Shown in pieces: positions 43,768 to 53,308 of a stretch of 64,000 nucleotides of DNA. Within the stretch, counting starts at the first letter, position 1. Every line of letters starts with the position of its first letter. Below the pieces are notes generated by a model. That model saw nothing but the letters and a program-made list of their open reading frames with translations. It ran no database searches and had not been told where the DNA came from. The position numbers and the translations under genes were made by a program. Source of the stretch: an uncultured Clostridia bacterium (GTDB taxonomy: Bacteria > Bacillota > Clostridia > Christensenellales > UBA1242); contig CANBBP010000001.1 in assembly GCA_947366895.1 (NCBI GenBank), positions 124,001 to 188,000 on the forward strand, written 5' to 3'.

Positions 43768-43796
43768 AAATCTGCGAGTAAAATACTCACAGATTT
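43768..43796 (-). terminator. terminator at left boundary of the secretion locus
   Basis: AAATCTGCGAGTA-aaa-TACTCACAGATTT; fully paired (G-U wobble) only on the minus-strand transcript. Confidence 0.7.
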
Positions 43797-43910
43797 ATTT
43801 ATTAACCAATCTATTTTAATGAAGCGATAAATCAAGACCTAATTTTAAAATTAGTTTTATTATATTTATAATATTACATAAATCTAATAAATCAAAATTA
43901 AAAAGTTTTA

Positions 43911-44153
43911 TTAATTGTCATATGAAGATAAAATGCTTATAATTTCATTCATTTCATCAAAACTTAATGTTTTAAGTTTTCTATATGCTTCTTTATAAGA
44001 ATCTTTAATATTTTGAGAATAAGATTTATTATTATTTGCTATTCTTTGCATAATTTCAGCTACGGCTATAACTTCATCTTTAGTTTTATATTTTTTTAAC
44101 ATTAAAATTTCTTCTAAAATTTTAAAACTAAAATCAACTACTTTTGTTGCCAT
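43911..44153 (-). CDS. hypothetical protein linked to secretion locus
   Basis: 80 aa ORF with AAGGAGATAAAAA SD, co-oriented with the upstream genes. Confidence 0.6.
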   Translation of the reverse strand: MATKVVDFSFKILEEILMLKKYKTKDEVIAVAEIMQRIANNNKSYSQNIKDSYKEAYRKLKTLSFDEMNEIISILSSYDN

Positions 44154-44199
44154 TTTTTATCTCCTTTATGACTAATATAATTATAATAAATTATAAAAA

Positions 44200-44460
44200 T
44201 TATTGTTCAAGTTCAATTTCTTGTGCACTAAATTCAGGTTGCATATTTTGTTGAGGTTGTTGATAATCTACTTGCGGTTCAACTACCCTATCTGATTGCA
44301 TAGGAGTAGGTAGTGGATGTTCTTTAAAATATGGGTCCCAACCTATAACATCAAAAACCATTTGATCTAAAATTGCCCTTTCTTCTGGAGTATATTCTTT
44401 TTTTGTTAAAAAATCAGGACCTACATTATAAAACTCATCATCTTGTTTATCTTCTATCAT
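44200..44460 (-). CDS. hypothetical protein with Gln-rich acidic C-terminus
   Basis: 86 aa, directly downstream of the 811-aa ORF; tail YQQPQQNMQPEFSAQEIELEQ. Confidence 0.6.
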   Translation of the reverse strand: MIEDKQDDEFYNVGPDFLTKKEYTPEERAILDQMVFDVIGWDPYFKEHPLPTPMQSDRVVEPQVDYQQPQQNMQPEFSAQEIELEQ

Positions 44461-44483
44461 AACTTTATTCCTTTATCCATTTA

Positions 44484-46919
44484 TTATTGTTCTATACCAT
44501 CATCTTGTTGTATAGGTGGTTGATTTTGAGCATCTAATTTATTATCTTGCCCACTTTGTTGTTCTTTTAACATTTCACTTACAATTTCCTCAGGAGTTAA
44601 AGTTTTATATTTATCTATAACACTTTGGTCCCTATCTATTTCTTCATAAAATTCATCCTTTGACATCTCATCAACAGGATTAGGAGGTAATAATGTTGGA
44701 ACACCATCATATTCTTCTTCATCAACTTGCTCATCAGAAGTTTGTGCTTTATCATTACCAAATCTTCCAAATATTCTACTAAAAATTGAAGGTTTTGGTT
44801 CTACATAACTATCTTCTTGATCTGAATCAGGTTCAGGTCCAGGTGCTAGTGTTACTGGAGTTGATCCAGTAATTGGTGTTGCAGGTGAAACTGGTCTAGG
44901 TGTTGGTGGTACTGGAGGCTGAGCAGCTGGAGTTTCTGGAGCTAATCCAGGAGCTGGCGAAGTTGGTTCAGATGTTGATAATGGATTAGGCTCAGGTGCA
45001 GGTGTTACTGGAGTTGCTGGAGCTGGTCTAGGTGATGGTTGTGGATTAGGCCCAGGTGCTGGTGTTACTGGAGTTGATCCAGGTGCTGGAGCTGGTCCAG
45101 GCAATGAACCTCCAAGAGATGGTGGAGTCTGATGTGTCTGCTGCTGCTGTTGTTGTGTAGGAGTTGATCTTCTACTTTGTTGAGTTGGTATAACTAAATA
45201 CTTTAGTATACTTTTTTGTGCCTCTTGTTTATACTGTTGATATTGAATTAAATTTCTATATAAACAAGGTTTGCTTTCTGATTTATTGCGTCTTGAACCT
45301 ATTGTGTCTCCATTTTCTCCGGTTGCTCCTATGCCTAATTCGTTTGTTCTATTTTTTTCTCTTTCATTATAAGAATATAATACCTGAGCAGAAATAGGGT
45401 TCATACCTAATACTAAATTATCACTACCTACATATCTTAAATTTGCAGAAGGATCCTTCTCAGAAATTTGACTAACAGCAAATCCTATTAATTCATCATA
45501 TCTCCTAGTTTCAATTTGATCAAATAATCTAGGAGACATTTTAACATTTGTTGAATATAAACCATTTTCAGTAACAATAGATACAGGAAGATATGCTCCT
45601 TCAATTCTAGTTCTATCTAATTCATCAGTTGTTGCAAAATATCTTCCTTCCTCATCTACAAGTTCTCTTACCCAACTTTGTTCACTATTGAACTGAGCAG
45701 AAGCAATAAATGCTGACTTTAAAAATTTTAAATCTGATTTTTCAGCATATGCACCTTGCTGTTTGCAATAAGCATTAAGTTTTACAGCAATGTCACCTTC
45801 AGTAAGCCCATTATCTCGCATCCATGCAGCAAGTCTTTGACTCGCAGCATCTGCAACTTCTTGTGATTGTACTTGAAGCTCTGGATTTTCACTTGGATGA
45901 GTAATATCATATAAGTAATTTCCATATTTTTCTACTCTTTTTGTAATAGTTGATAAGTTGTCTTTCTTATCTATCGACAAAATATCTTCAAGTATTTTAA
46001 TATCTTTGGCTGTTAAACTTTGAGTGTCAAACCCACGACTTCCTTCAGGTAAAATTCCTAAAATACCCTCTACCATAGATGCTACCATTACAGAATATGT
46101 TTGCTTACCTGCCATAGCTGTTGCCTGTAAAGCACCATTTGAAAAATGTCCTAAAATTTTATTTTTTAAATTATATGAAACATGATCAATATTATCTATT
46201 TTTTCTAAATATGCACTATTAACTATGCTACCAGTAATTGCAGATTCTAAACATACATCATCTGAACCTTGAAGGTCTTGTGGAGTAATTTTAATTCCAA
46301 CTTTTTCTAAAGTATTTTTTACTTTTTCATGAATTTTGATTTCTTTATTATGTTCTATATCCTGAGGACTTAATCCGCTTGAACCTACAATCAAACTTCT
46401 TTGAGCTTTTATTAGGGCCTCAATATAAGGTTGTCCCTCTTGACGAAGGTGTTCAGTATAATTTGCTTCTGTCATCAAAGTCCAAAAATCTCTTTGGGCA
46501 ACACTATCACCACCTTTAATCATTCTAGGAAGTTTGCCTGAAGTAAACAATTTTGTGTTAACCATTGATTGTAAAGCAAAAGCTTTTTCATTATAATTAT
46601 CTATTTTCTTTTTAGTTCCAGTTATTTTTCTATAAGTATCCCTAAAATCATCTTCTGACCTTTTATCTTTATCCTCTTCCTTATGGGCAACAATACTTAA
46701 AAATTCACTAAAATCTTTTGATGTTAGTCCTCTATTGTATGCTTGTACCATAGCAAGTCTTGCTTCTGGAGTATATAAAACCTCTCCATTTGGCAATGTT
46801 GGAAGAAAACCTAATTTATCTAAATCATTTTCAGTTATACGACCATTAACTCCAACTGTTCTTCCATAACTTCTTATCATATTATGAATACTTAAAGCCA
46901 AACATTTTGTTTTTGCCAT
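44484..46919 (-). CDS. large protein of unknown function with Pro-rich linker and Gln/acidic tail
   Basis: 811 aa intact ORF immediately downstream of the virB4-like gene; (GS/A)TPVTPAPxPNP repeats. Confidence 0.75.
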   Translation of the reverse strand: MAKTKCLALSIHNMIRSYGRTVGVNGRITENDLDKLGFLPTLPNGEVLYTPEARLAMVQAYNRGLTSKDFSEFLSIVAHKEEDKDKRSEDDFRDTYRKITGTKKKIDNYNEKAFALQSMVNTKLFTSGKLPRMIKGGDSVAQRDFWTLMTEANYTEHLRQEGQPYIEALIKAQRSLIVGSSGLSPQDIEHNKEIKIHEKVKNTLEKVGIKITPQDLQGSDDVCLESAITGSIVNSAYLEKIDNIDHVSYNLKNKILGHFSNGALQATAMAGKQTYSVMVASMVEGILGILPEGSRGFDTQSLTAKDIKILEDILSIDKKDNLSTITKRVEKYGNYLYDITHPSENPELQVQSQEVADAASQRLAAWMRDNGLTEGDIAVKLNAYCKQQGAYAEKSDLKFLKSAFIASAQFNSEQSWVRELVDEEGRYFATTDELDRTRIEGAYLPVSIVTENGLYSTNVKMSPRLFDQIETRRYDELIGFAVSQISEKDPSANLRYVGSDNLVLGMNPISAQVLYSYNEREKNRTNELGIGATGENGDTIGSRRNKSESKPCLYRNLIQYQQYKQEAQKSILKYLVIPTQQSRRSTPTQQQQQQTHQTPPSLGGSLPGPAPAPGSTPVTPAPGPNPQPSPRPAPATPVTPAPEPNPLSTSEPTSPAPGLAPETPAAQPPVPPTPRPVSPATPITGSTPVTLAPGPEPDSDQEDSYVEPKPSIFSRIFGRFGNDKAQTSDEQVDEEEYDGVPTLLPPNPVDEMSKDEFYEEIDRDQSVIDKYKTLTPEEIVSEMLKEQQSGQDNKLDAQNQPPIQQDDGIEQ
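44839..45125. repeat. degenerate Pro-rich coding repeats inside the 811-aa ORF
   Basis: Near-identical copies of (c/t)caggtgc(t/a)(a/g)gtgttactggagttg at ~44839, ~44992 and ~45052. Confidence 0.8.
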
Positions 46920-47060
46920 GTGCTATTCCTCACTCTTTTATTTTATTTATGCTAATACTAGCATATTTTTAAAATTTTTTCAATACAAAAATATATATTT
47001 GTTAGTTTCGCCTAAAAATAAATTTTAATTATAAAAATTTAATACTATAAAAAATAAATA

Positions 47061-47086
47061 AAGACTTATTTTTATAAATAAGCCTT
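47061..47086 (-). terminator. terminator after virB4-like gene
   Basis: AAGACTTATTTTTATAAATAAGCCTT hairpin. Confidence 0.65.
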
Positions 47087-47204
47087 CATTTAAATCAACC
47101 AAATTATTATCATTCAATTAATTTAATTACAAATAATAAACTAATTTAGCTATTTATTAATAAAATATTGTGCCAAACATAAATACATATTTAAAATGAT
47201 ATTT

Positions 47205-49829
47205 TTATGAAAAAAGTTTAATAACTGCCGAATTAGCCTCTATCTTAACTGAAGTTCTTGACAAAGCACCAGTAATTAAGAAACATTGACCAACCCCTGC
47301 AGTAACAATACTATCCTGTTCTTCCTGATTAATTTCACCAGCATTACGATATAATTCAATAAGGTCGGTAACATCATTAGGAGCAAGTGAGAAAATAAAA
47401 GAATATTGACTTGCGTTAATAATAGCAGTTGACTGCCTTTGTATTTCTGGCGAACCGACGAAGTCTTTAATATTTTGAGTAATAACAATTTGCATTCCGC
47501 CATATTTACGAATACGTTTTGCCATTTGTGCCATAAACTCAAGAGCTATAGGGTGTTTAGGGTTAATAAAAACGTGGGCTTCATCAACAACAACAATAAT
47601 GTGCCTATTTGCAGAATATTTATCATTAAAGTCTTTATTTTTAATAATTTCATTATCTAGGTATTTAAAAACCAAAAGCATTTGAGCATTTGCTATAACT
47701 TGGTTACGGTTAGCAAGTAATGAACGGAAGTTAAAAGTAAAGAAATTTTCTTTTGTTTCTATTGATGTTGGTCCATTCCATAAGTTACTATTTCTACCTC
47801 CAGTAGCAAACTTTGAGATATAAGTTACAACTGTTTGTAGATTTTTCTTAAAGTATTCATCTGTACTTTCATTTAATTTTTTTCTTGCAAGATTATAAAG
47901 ATCATCAAATATAGGAAAATCTGTTGCTTTTAATTTTGAAACAGCAGTTTGAGAATTTATCCCCTTTAAGGTATAAATCTCAATAACTAAAGAGTTTAAA
48001 AGTTCAAATGCTTCAGAAGGCATACCTGGAAGAATTGTTGATAAAAATTCTTCTAAGAATTGAAGGTGAACTGAATAAGAATCATCCTCTCCTCCCTCAT
48101 CCGACTGTAAGGTCGTAAATATATGGAAAGGATTAAATCTTCCACTTTGTGAAGAACCTACATCCATAACTTTACCTTTCATATTATAAGATAAAGGAGT
48201 GTATTCATCTTCTGGGTCAAGAACAAAAACTTTTGTATTATCACAAGCAAGGTTTGTAAGAAGTGTTTTAGTCGCATAAGACTTACCACCACCAGATTTA
48301 CCAATAATCATAACATTACTATTTGCTCTTTCTCTATCTCTTTTAAAGAAATCTACAAATACAGGATATTCATTATAACCTATATAAAAACCCTTTTCAT
48401 CTTGCAACGCACCTGAAATAAAAGGGAAAACTGAAGCTAAGGTTGTGGTTGGTATATCTCTAACTGTTTGTCTAATAGTATCAAGAGCTGATATATTTCT
48501 ACTAACAAAAGCATCAACTTGTCTACCAAACATTTCTGAATATTTATAACCATTTTGTCTTAATATAGCACGAACTTCTTTTTTAGAACCTTCTTCACAA
48601 AATAAGTGAGTATTAACTTCATACAATTCTTCATTATTACTTTTTAACATTTTTAAAAGTTCTTTCATTGTATTAAGTTGGGTTTGACTTTCAATTTTTT
48701 TACTGCTCTTAAATGTGTTTGCGGCTTTTGCTTCCATTTCAACAATAGAACGGTCAATTCTTCTTTCAGCCAATTCTTTTTTAACTGGTTTTATGTTCAT
48801 AATAACATTTGTTCCACCTATCATGAAGAAATGTGCACCCCAAGCATTTGGAACTTCTAACGGATAATCTGTAATAACAAAACTACGATATGCTTGTTTA
48901 TCTATAACAGTCTTTGTAGGTTTAAAAGAAATGCTTTCAGGCATAGACCAATTTGTAAATTGGTCTACTGGAGTACTTTCTAAGTCTCTTTCATCAAAAC
49001 CTTTACCATAACTAGATCTTAAAAAAGCAGCCAAGTTCTTACCTGTTACTTTATGTGAAACAAGAGGCACAACACTATTACCTAAGGTATTTACAATACC
49101 ATCAACTGTTGATTCTAGGGTTTCTTTATCTTTATCATAAACAACAATATAAAAATAATCTCTATATATTTTATCTTGCCTATTCATGTGTTCAATTTGA
49201 CTAACTCTAGCTTCAAAAACATCAGAACGAGCCATAACTTCTTCATCGCTCATTTCACCTTCATATTGAAGTTCCATAAGACTATCATATTTTTTATCTT
49301 CTGCTGTAACATAATCATCAAAAATAATAGCTTTGTTAGTTTTAATAATACTTGCTGACTGGTCATTCGTTAATCTTCTTATAGCATTGGCAAAAGCCCT
49401 TACTGCAAGTTCTTGCTTATGTTCTCCTAATAAACCAAATTCAATTGGTTTTATTTCTATAACCATACCAAAATAAGTAGTATAATCTAAAAACTTTTCT
49501 TTAATTATTCCTTCATATGGAATAATTTCTCTCATTTTTAATTTTGCGGTTTTCTTATCAATATCATTTTTATTATATTTCTTTTTAAATGCAATAAACC
49601 TTATTAATAATCCTAAACATGCATATAGTCTAAGTTCGCTATCAACAGGTATAAAAAGCATAGCATCTAGAGAAAAAAATGCTAAGGCTAGATACCAATT
49701 ATAAGGTAAAGTTGATAAGGCAAAAAGAATAAATCCTATTACACCTATAGCAGCTACCCCTATATCTGAAAGAGTAACACCTTTAAAAAATTCCATTTTG
49801 ACTTTTGTCTTTCTAGGAATAATTCTCAT
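47205..49829 (-). CDS. PrgI(VirB3)-VirB4 fusion, T4SS ATPase
   Basis: N-terminal PrgI-like 2-TM region; NVMIIGKSGGGKSYATKTLLTNLACDNTKVFVLDPEDEYTPL Walker A; HIIVVVDEAHVFINP Walker B; MQIVITQNIKDF. Confidence 0.92.
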   Translation of the reverse strand: MRIIPRKTKVKMEFFKGVTLSDIGVAAIGVIGFILFALSTLPYNWYLALAFFSLDAMLFIPVDSELRLYACLGLLIRFIAFKKKYNKNDIDKKTAKLKMREIIPYEGIIKEKFLDYTTYFGMVIEIKPIEFGLLGEHKQELAVRAFANAIRRLTNDQSASIIKTNKAIIFDDYVTAEDKKYDSLMELQYEGEMSDEEVMARSDVFEARVSQIEHMNRQDKIYRDYFYIVVYDKDKETLESTVDGIVNTLGNSVVPLVSHKVTGKNLAAFLRSSYGKGFDERDLESTPVDQFTNWSMPESISFKPTKTVIDKQAYRSFVITDYPLEVPNAWGAHFFMIGGTNVIMNIKPVKKELAERRIDRSIVEMEAKAANTFKSSKKIESQTQLNTMKELLKMLKSNNEELYEVNTHLFCEEGSKKEVRAILRQNGYKYSEMFGRQVDAFVSRNISALDTIRQTVRDIPTTTLASVFPFISGALQDEKGFYIGYNEYPVFVDFFKRDRERANSNVMIIGKSGGGKSYATKTLLTNLACDNTKVFVLDPEDEYTPLSYNMKGKVMDVGSSQSGRFNPFHIFTTLQSDEGGEDDSYSVHLQFLEEFLSTILPGMPSEAFELLNSLVIEIYTLKGINSQTAVSKLKATDFPIFDDLYNLARKKLNESTDEYFKKNLQTVVTYISKFATGGRNSNLWNGPTSIETKENFFTFNFRSLLANRNQVIANAQMLLVFKYLDNEIIKNKDFNDKYSANRHIIVVVDEAHVFINPKHPIALEFMAQMAKRIRKYGGMQIVITQNIKDFVGSPEIQRQSTAIINASQYSFIFSLAPNDVTDLIELYRNAGEINQEEQDSIVTAGVGQCFLITGALSRTSVKIEANSAVIKLFS

Positions 49830-50081
49830 TTGATTATGCTCCCTTTAAATCTCTTTTAATTTTTATGCAAATCTAGTTTTTTGTTAAAAATATGTAAAAA
49901 TAAAATAAGTATTAAATTTCAACAAAATTTGTTTAATATATATTAGTATTTTACAATAAACAAGAAAAAATCGCAAATTAATAAAAGGATTTTATAATCT
50001 TTTTAACTTTATTTTTATAAATTATAAATTAATTTTTTTAATAGATAATATGCATCTTATAAATTTATACTTTATTTTAAA

Positions 50082-50123
50082 AACTTAAAAAAAGAATGAA
50101 AATTATCATTCTTTTTTTAAGTT
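50082..50123 (-). terminator. terminator after virB6-like gene
   Basis: Perfect 18-bp stem AACTTAAAAAAAGAATGA-aaatta-TCATTCTTTTTTTAAGTT. Confidence 0.75.
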
Positions 50124-50137
50124 AAATTGCTTATATT

Positions 50138-53125
50138 TTATGTTTTATTCTGACCACCATTTCCATTATTGTTTCCGTTTAGTTGCTTTAAGGCTTCAGA
50201 TAGTCCAACTATTGCCTCTTGAATAGAAGTAATACCTGTTATAAGAGCTTCCGACTCAACTTTAATTTTTTGGTCATTAGCCATTTTAAGGCCCTTACCT
50301 GCATGCAATGCATTTGCAATTGCTTTTGCAAGTTGTTCTGCAGATTGCTCTGCAACTTTAATTTCAGGATTTTCTCCATTATCAATAGCGGCTTGTTCTA
50401 TTCTTCGCTTGTCTGCTTTTTCTTTTGCATAAGAACTTTTAGCTGCATCTCTTTGCATTTCTTCTTTAAATTTATTTATTTCATTTAAAGTGCTAGAACC
50501 AGGCCCCATTTCATCATACATTTTTGCCCCTCTATTCTTATAACTTAATGCACCACCTTCTAGTTCCATTTTAGCTATTTTTGCTTCAAGTTTTGCTACT
50601 TCAGCTTTGTTTAAACCCCCTTGATCAAGTTTATTAAGTGTCTTTAGATATTCTCTACCAAATGCTGTATCATCTTTTGAAGCTATATATCTTCTTAAAA
50701 GTTTTTCTTCGCTTTCACGTTCTTTTTTCTTAGTATCATCTTCCTGATATTTATCTCTAGCACCCATTGTCATACTATTATCAATGTTTGCTTGTCTTTT
50801 TTTACTTTCAGGAACGTTTTCAAAGAGTTTAGCTCTTTGATTGGCATTAAACCAATACTTATGAAGTTCGCCACCAACTTCACCAAAAATAGATGATATA
50901 CCATCATTTAATCTACGCCATTTGAATTTATTATCCACAGCCATCATTTCTTTGAAAGATCCCGAAAACTCTGAAAGTTTTTTAATACCAGGTATATCTG
51001 ATAATTTAACACCAATAAAAGGTATCTTTACATTTGCAGCAGAATCTATTGCTCCTGCAACTTTTGCTCCAACAGAGTCTGTTTTTGAATCTTCCCCCAT
51101 TTCTGACCTAACTGCAGCTTGCATATTTCTAAATATGTTTCGCCCACGAGATGCTGAAATAAAAGAAGTTTCGCTTTTTGTAAGAGCTTTATCGTACGCA
51201 CCTTTGCCCGCCGCTTCTACAGCTGCTGCATCTTTTTCTTTATCAATAGTATCTCCTTCTCCAAGGGCTACTTTTTTAAAATTTTCAACAGCATTTTCTG
51301 CTCTTTTAAATGCTCTTGCTCTATCAATTTTCTTTTGAGCTTTAGCTTCAAGTTTTGCTTGTCTTTTGGCAGATATTCCTTCTCTTCTAAAATCGGCTGT
51401 TCTTATAGCATTATCTAAAGCACTTTTAGCATCATTTCTTCTACTTTCTAAGGCAGCAAAAGCAGAATCTGAATGCTGCTGTTTAAGGTTTGATAATTCT
51501 GCACTTTCTTCATTAGATAGAGACCCTTTTTTGCTTAATTCATCTATTCTATCTTTTCTTGCCTTAGCTGCTTGATAGTCGTTTTCAACGGCATCAAAAT
51601 CTGCTTGAGCACTTTCTTGAGCAGCTTCTGCTCCAGCTAACTGATCTTTCGCCTCATTTCTACTTGCTTGTGTTCTAGCGGTATTAATAAGAGATGCAGC
51701 AGGAGAAGTAAACAACTTAGCGGCCATTGCAGTCCCACTTACTGCAGTAACATAAGCACCAGTTGCAAATTTAGCTACTTTTTGAGATGTTTCTAAACCT
51801 TTTTTTGCTGCTTCTCCACCACTCTTTACAAGATCTTCTATTCCCAATAAATTTGATAGAAGTGCAGAGGCAGATTTAACAATAGATAGACCAACAAAAA
51901 CACATATAATTTGAAAGAAAATATCAAAAACAAAAAGTATATGATTAGTTATATGTAGTGTTTCAGACAAAGCTTTATTGGTTATATCAAAAATAGTTAT
52001 ACTTTCGAATAAAGGCACTAATAAGAAATACATATTATAAGCAAAAATAGTGGCTAGTATTGAAAGTAATCGTTTCATGAATTCCTGTCGCCATTTTTTC
52101 TCTGCTTGTCCACCATCCAATGGAGCAATTGCTATCATAGGAGGAGCTAACAGGAACAAAATAGTAAGTTCAAATACTCTCTTTATAAGAACTAAACAAA
52201 CTGTCAGCATTATCCACGCAATACCAATCGCTGACCCTATAGCTAAAAAGAACTGAAATTCTGCTAAATCATAAAAATAATTAACCATTTTAAGGTCATA
52301 TCTAGAAAATGTTGAATTAGCCTTTGGATAACCTTGTATAAGAGTAAACCAATCTGGATAATCTTGTAAACCTTTATCAAAAACTGGAATATCTGTAAAA
52401 ACTATACTACTTTCATGGTCTTCTAAAAAATATTCATCTATAGTTTCGGCCATAGTTTCGGCACTCATACCAGCAAAAGGATTTCCGCTTTCTGCCCATT
52501 CGCCACTTGATATATATTTTACAAAATCAGGATCTGTCCGAGCTCGGTTTGCGGTATATGCTCCTACCCTAAAACATTTTACGGATAGAGATTGCCCTGA
52601 AATATCAAATAAATTATAAATGGTTTTAGTTAAAAAATTAGTACCAAAAATCGCTAAGATTGATATTGTAGGTATAGCAATTAAATTAACTAACGATTTT
52701 AAAGCTCTACTTATTATTGGCCCTTTAGCATTGGCTTTTAAATCAAGAGTAAACTCTGATTTAATCATAGCGATAATGGAAAAAACTAATAATAAAACAA
52801 GTGACAAAGCAATAATTGACCAAAAAACATTTTGAACAGCTTCGTTTGTTATAAAAGCATAAACTAAATCACTACTTCTAGTATCGCCAGTAGTAGAATC
52901 AACTCCGCCTATCTCCACTCCATTAAATTTTAAGGATTCAATTCCTGATATACTTTTAAATACAATTTCAGCAAAGTCTATTATTGTAATAATACCACTA
53001 AAAACCCAATAAATAAATACGAAAAACATTCTTAATGCTTGAATTAAGTACTGAAATAGCGTAAAAAATATATTACTTATAAAATCAAGAGGGTTTACAC
53101 CTAACATATGTATCAAAGTATTCAT
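50138..53125 (-). CDS. VirB6/TrbL-like polytopic T4SS protein with long soluble C-terminal extension
   Basis: 995 aa; N-terminal ~450 aa with several TMs incl. FELTILFLLAPPMIAIAPLDGGQAEKKWRQEFMKRLLSI; then Ala/Lys/Glu-rich coiled-coil. Confidence 0.8.
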   Translation of the reverse strand: MNTLIHMLGVNPLDFISNIFFTLFQYLIQALRMFFVFIYWVFSGIITIIDFAEIVFKSISGIESLKFNGVEIGGVDSTTGDTRSSDLVYAFITNEAVQNVFWSIIALSLVLLLVFSIIAMIKSEFTLDLKANAKGPIISRALKSLVNLIAIPTISILAIFGTNFLTKTIYNLFDISGQSLSVKCFRVGAYTANRARTDPDFVKYISSGEWAESGNPFAGMSAETMAETIDEYFLEDHESSIVFTDIPVFDKGLQDYPDWFTLIQGYPKANSTFSRYDLKMVNYFYDLAEFQFFLAIGSAIGIAWIMLTVCLVLIKRVFELTILFLLAPPMIAIAPLDGGQAEKKWRQEFMKRLLSILATIFAYNMYFLLVPLFESITIFDITNKALSETLHITNHILFVFDIFFQIICVFVGLSIVKSASALLSNLLGIEDLVKSGGEAAKKGLETSQKVAKFATGAYVTAVSGTAMAAKLFTSPAASLINTARTQASRNEAKDQLAGAEAAQESAQADFDAVENDYQAAKARKDRIDELSKKGSLSNEESAELSNLKQQHSDSAFAALESRRNDAKSALDNAIRTADFRREGISAKRQAKLEAKAQKKIDRARAFKRAENAVENFKKVALGEGDTIDKEKDAAAVEAAGKGAYDKALTKSETSFISASRGRNIFRNMQAAVRSEMGEDSKTDSVGAKVAGAIDSAANVKIPFIGVKLSDIPGIKKLSEFSGSFKEMMAVDNKFKWRRLNDGISSIFGEVGGELHKYWFNANQRAKLFENVPESKKRQANIDNSMTMGARDKYQEDDTKKKERESEEKLLRRYIASKDDTAFGREYLKTLNKLDQGGLNKAEVAKLEAKIAKMELEGGALSYKNRGAKMYDEMGPGSSTLNEINKFKEEMQRDAAKSSYAKEKADKRRIEQAAIDNGENPEIKVAEQSAEQLAKAIANALHAGKGLKMANDQKIKVESEALITGITSIQEAIVGLSEALKQLNGNNNGNGGQNKT

Positions 53126-53308
53126 TATGTTAATATAACCCCCTTTTAATAAAATTTATAAGAAAAAAGTTGTATATAAGTATTATGTTACGATTATAAC
53201 AATATAATTAATTTTTACCAAACATTTTGAAGAAATTTGTAAAAAGTCTTCAACGAATTTATAGATATTTACAATTTTTATTATCACTTACATAATAAAT
53301 TTTTAGTA

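Noticed and set aside
47276-47542. 88-aa same-strand ORF within virB4
   Set aside because: Out-of-frame overlap with the ATPase core motifs; no independent support
50922-51338. 138-aa + strand ORF inside the virB6-like gene
   Set aside because: Antisense shadow ORF of a well-supported coding frame; no SD or family match
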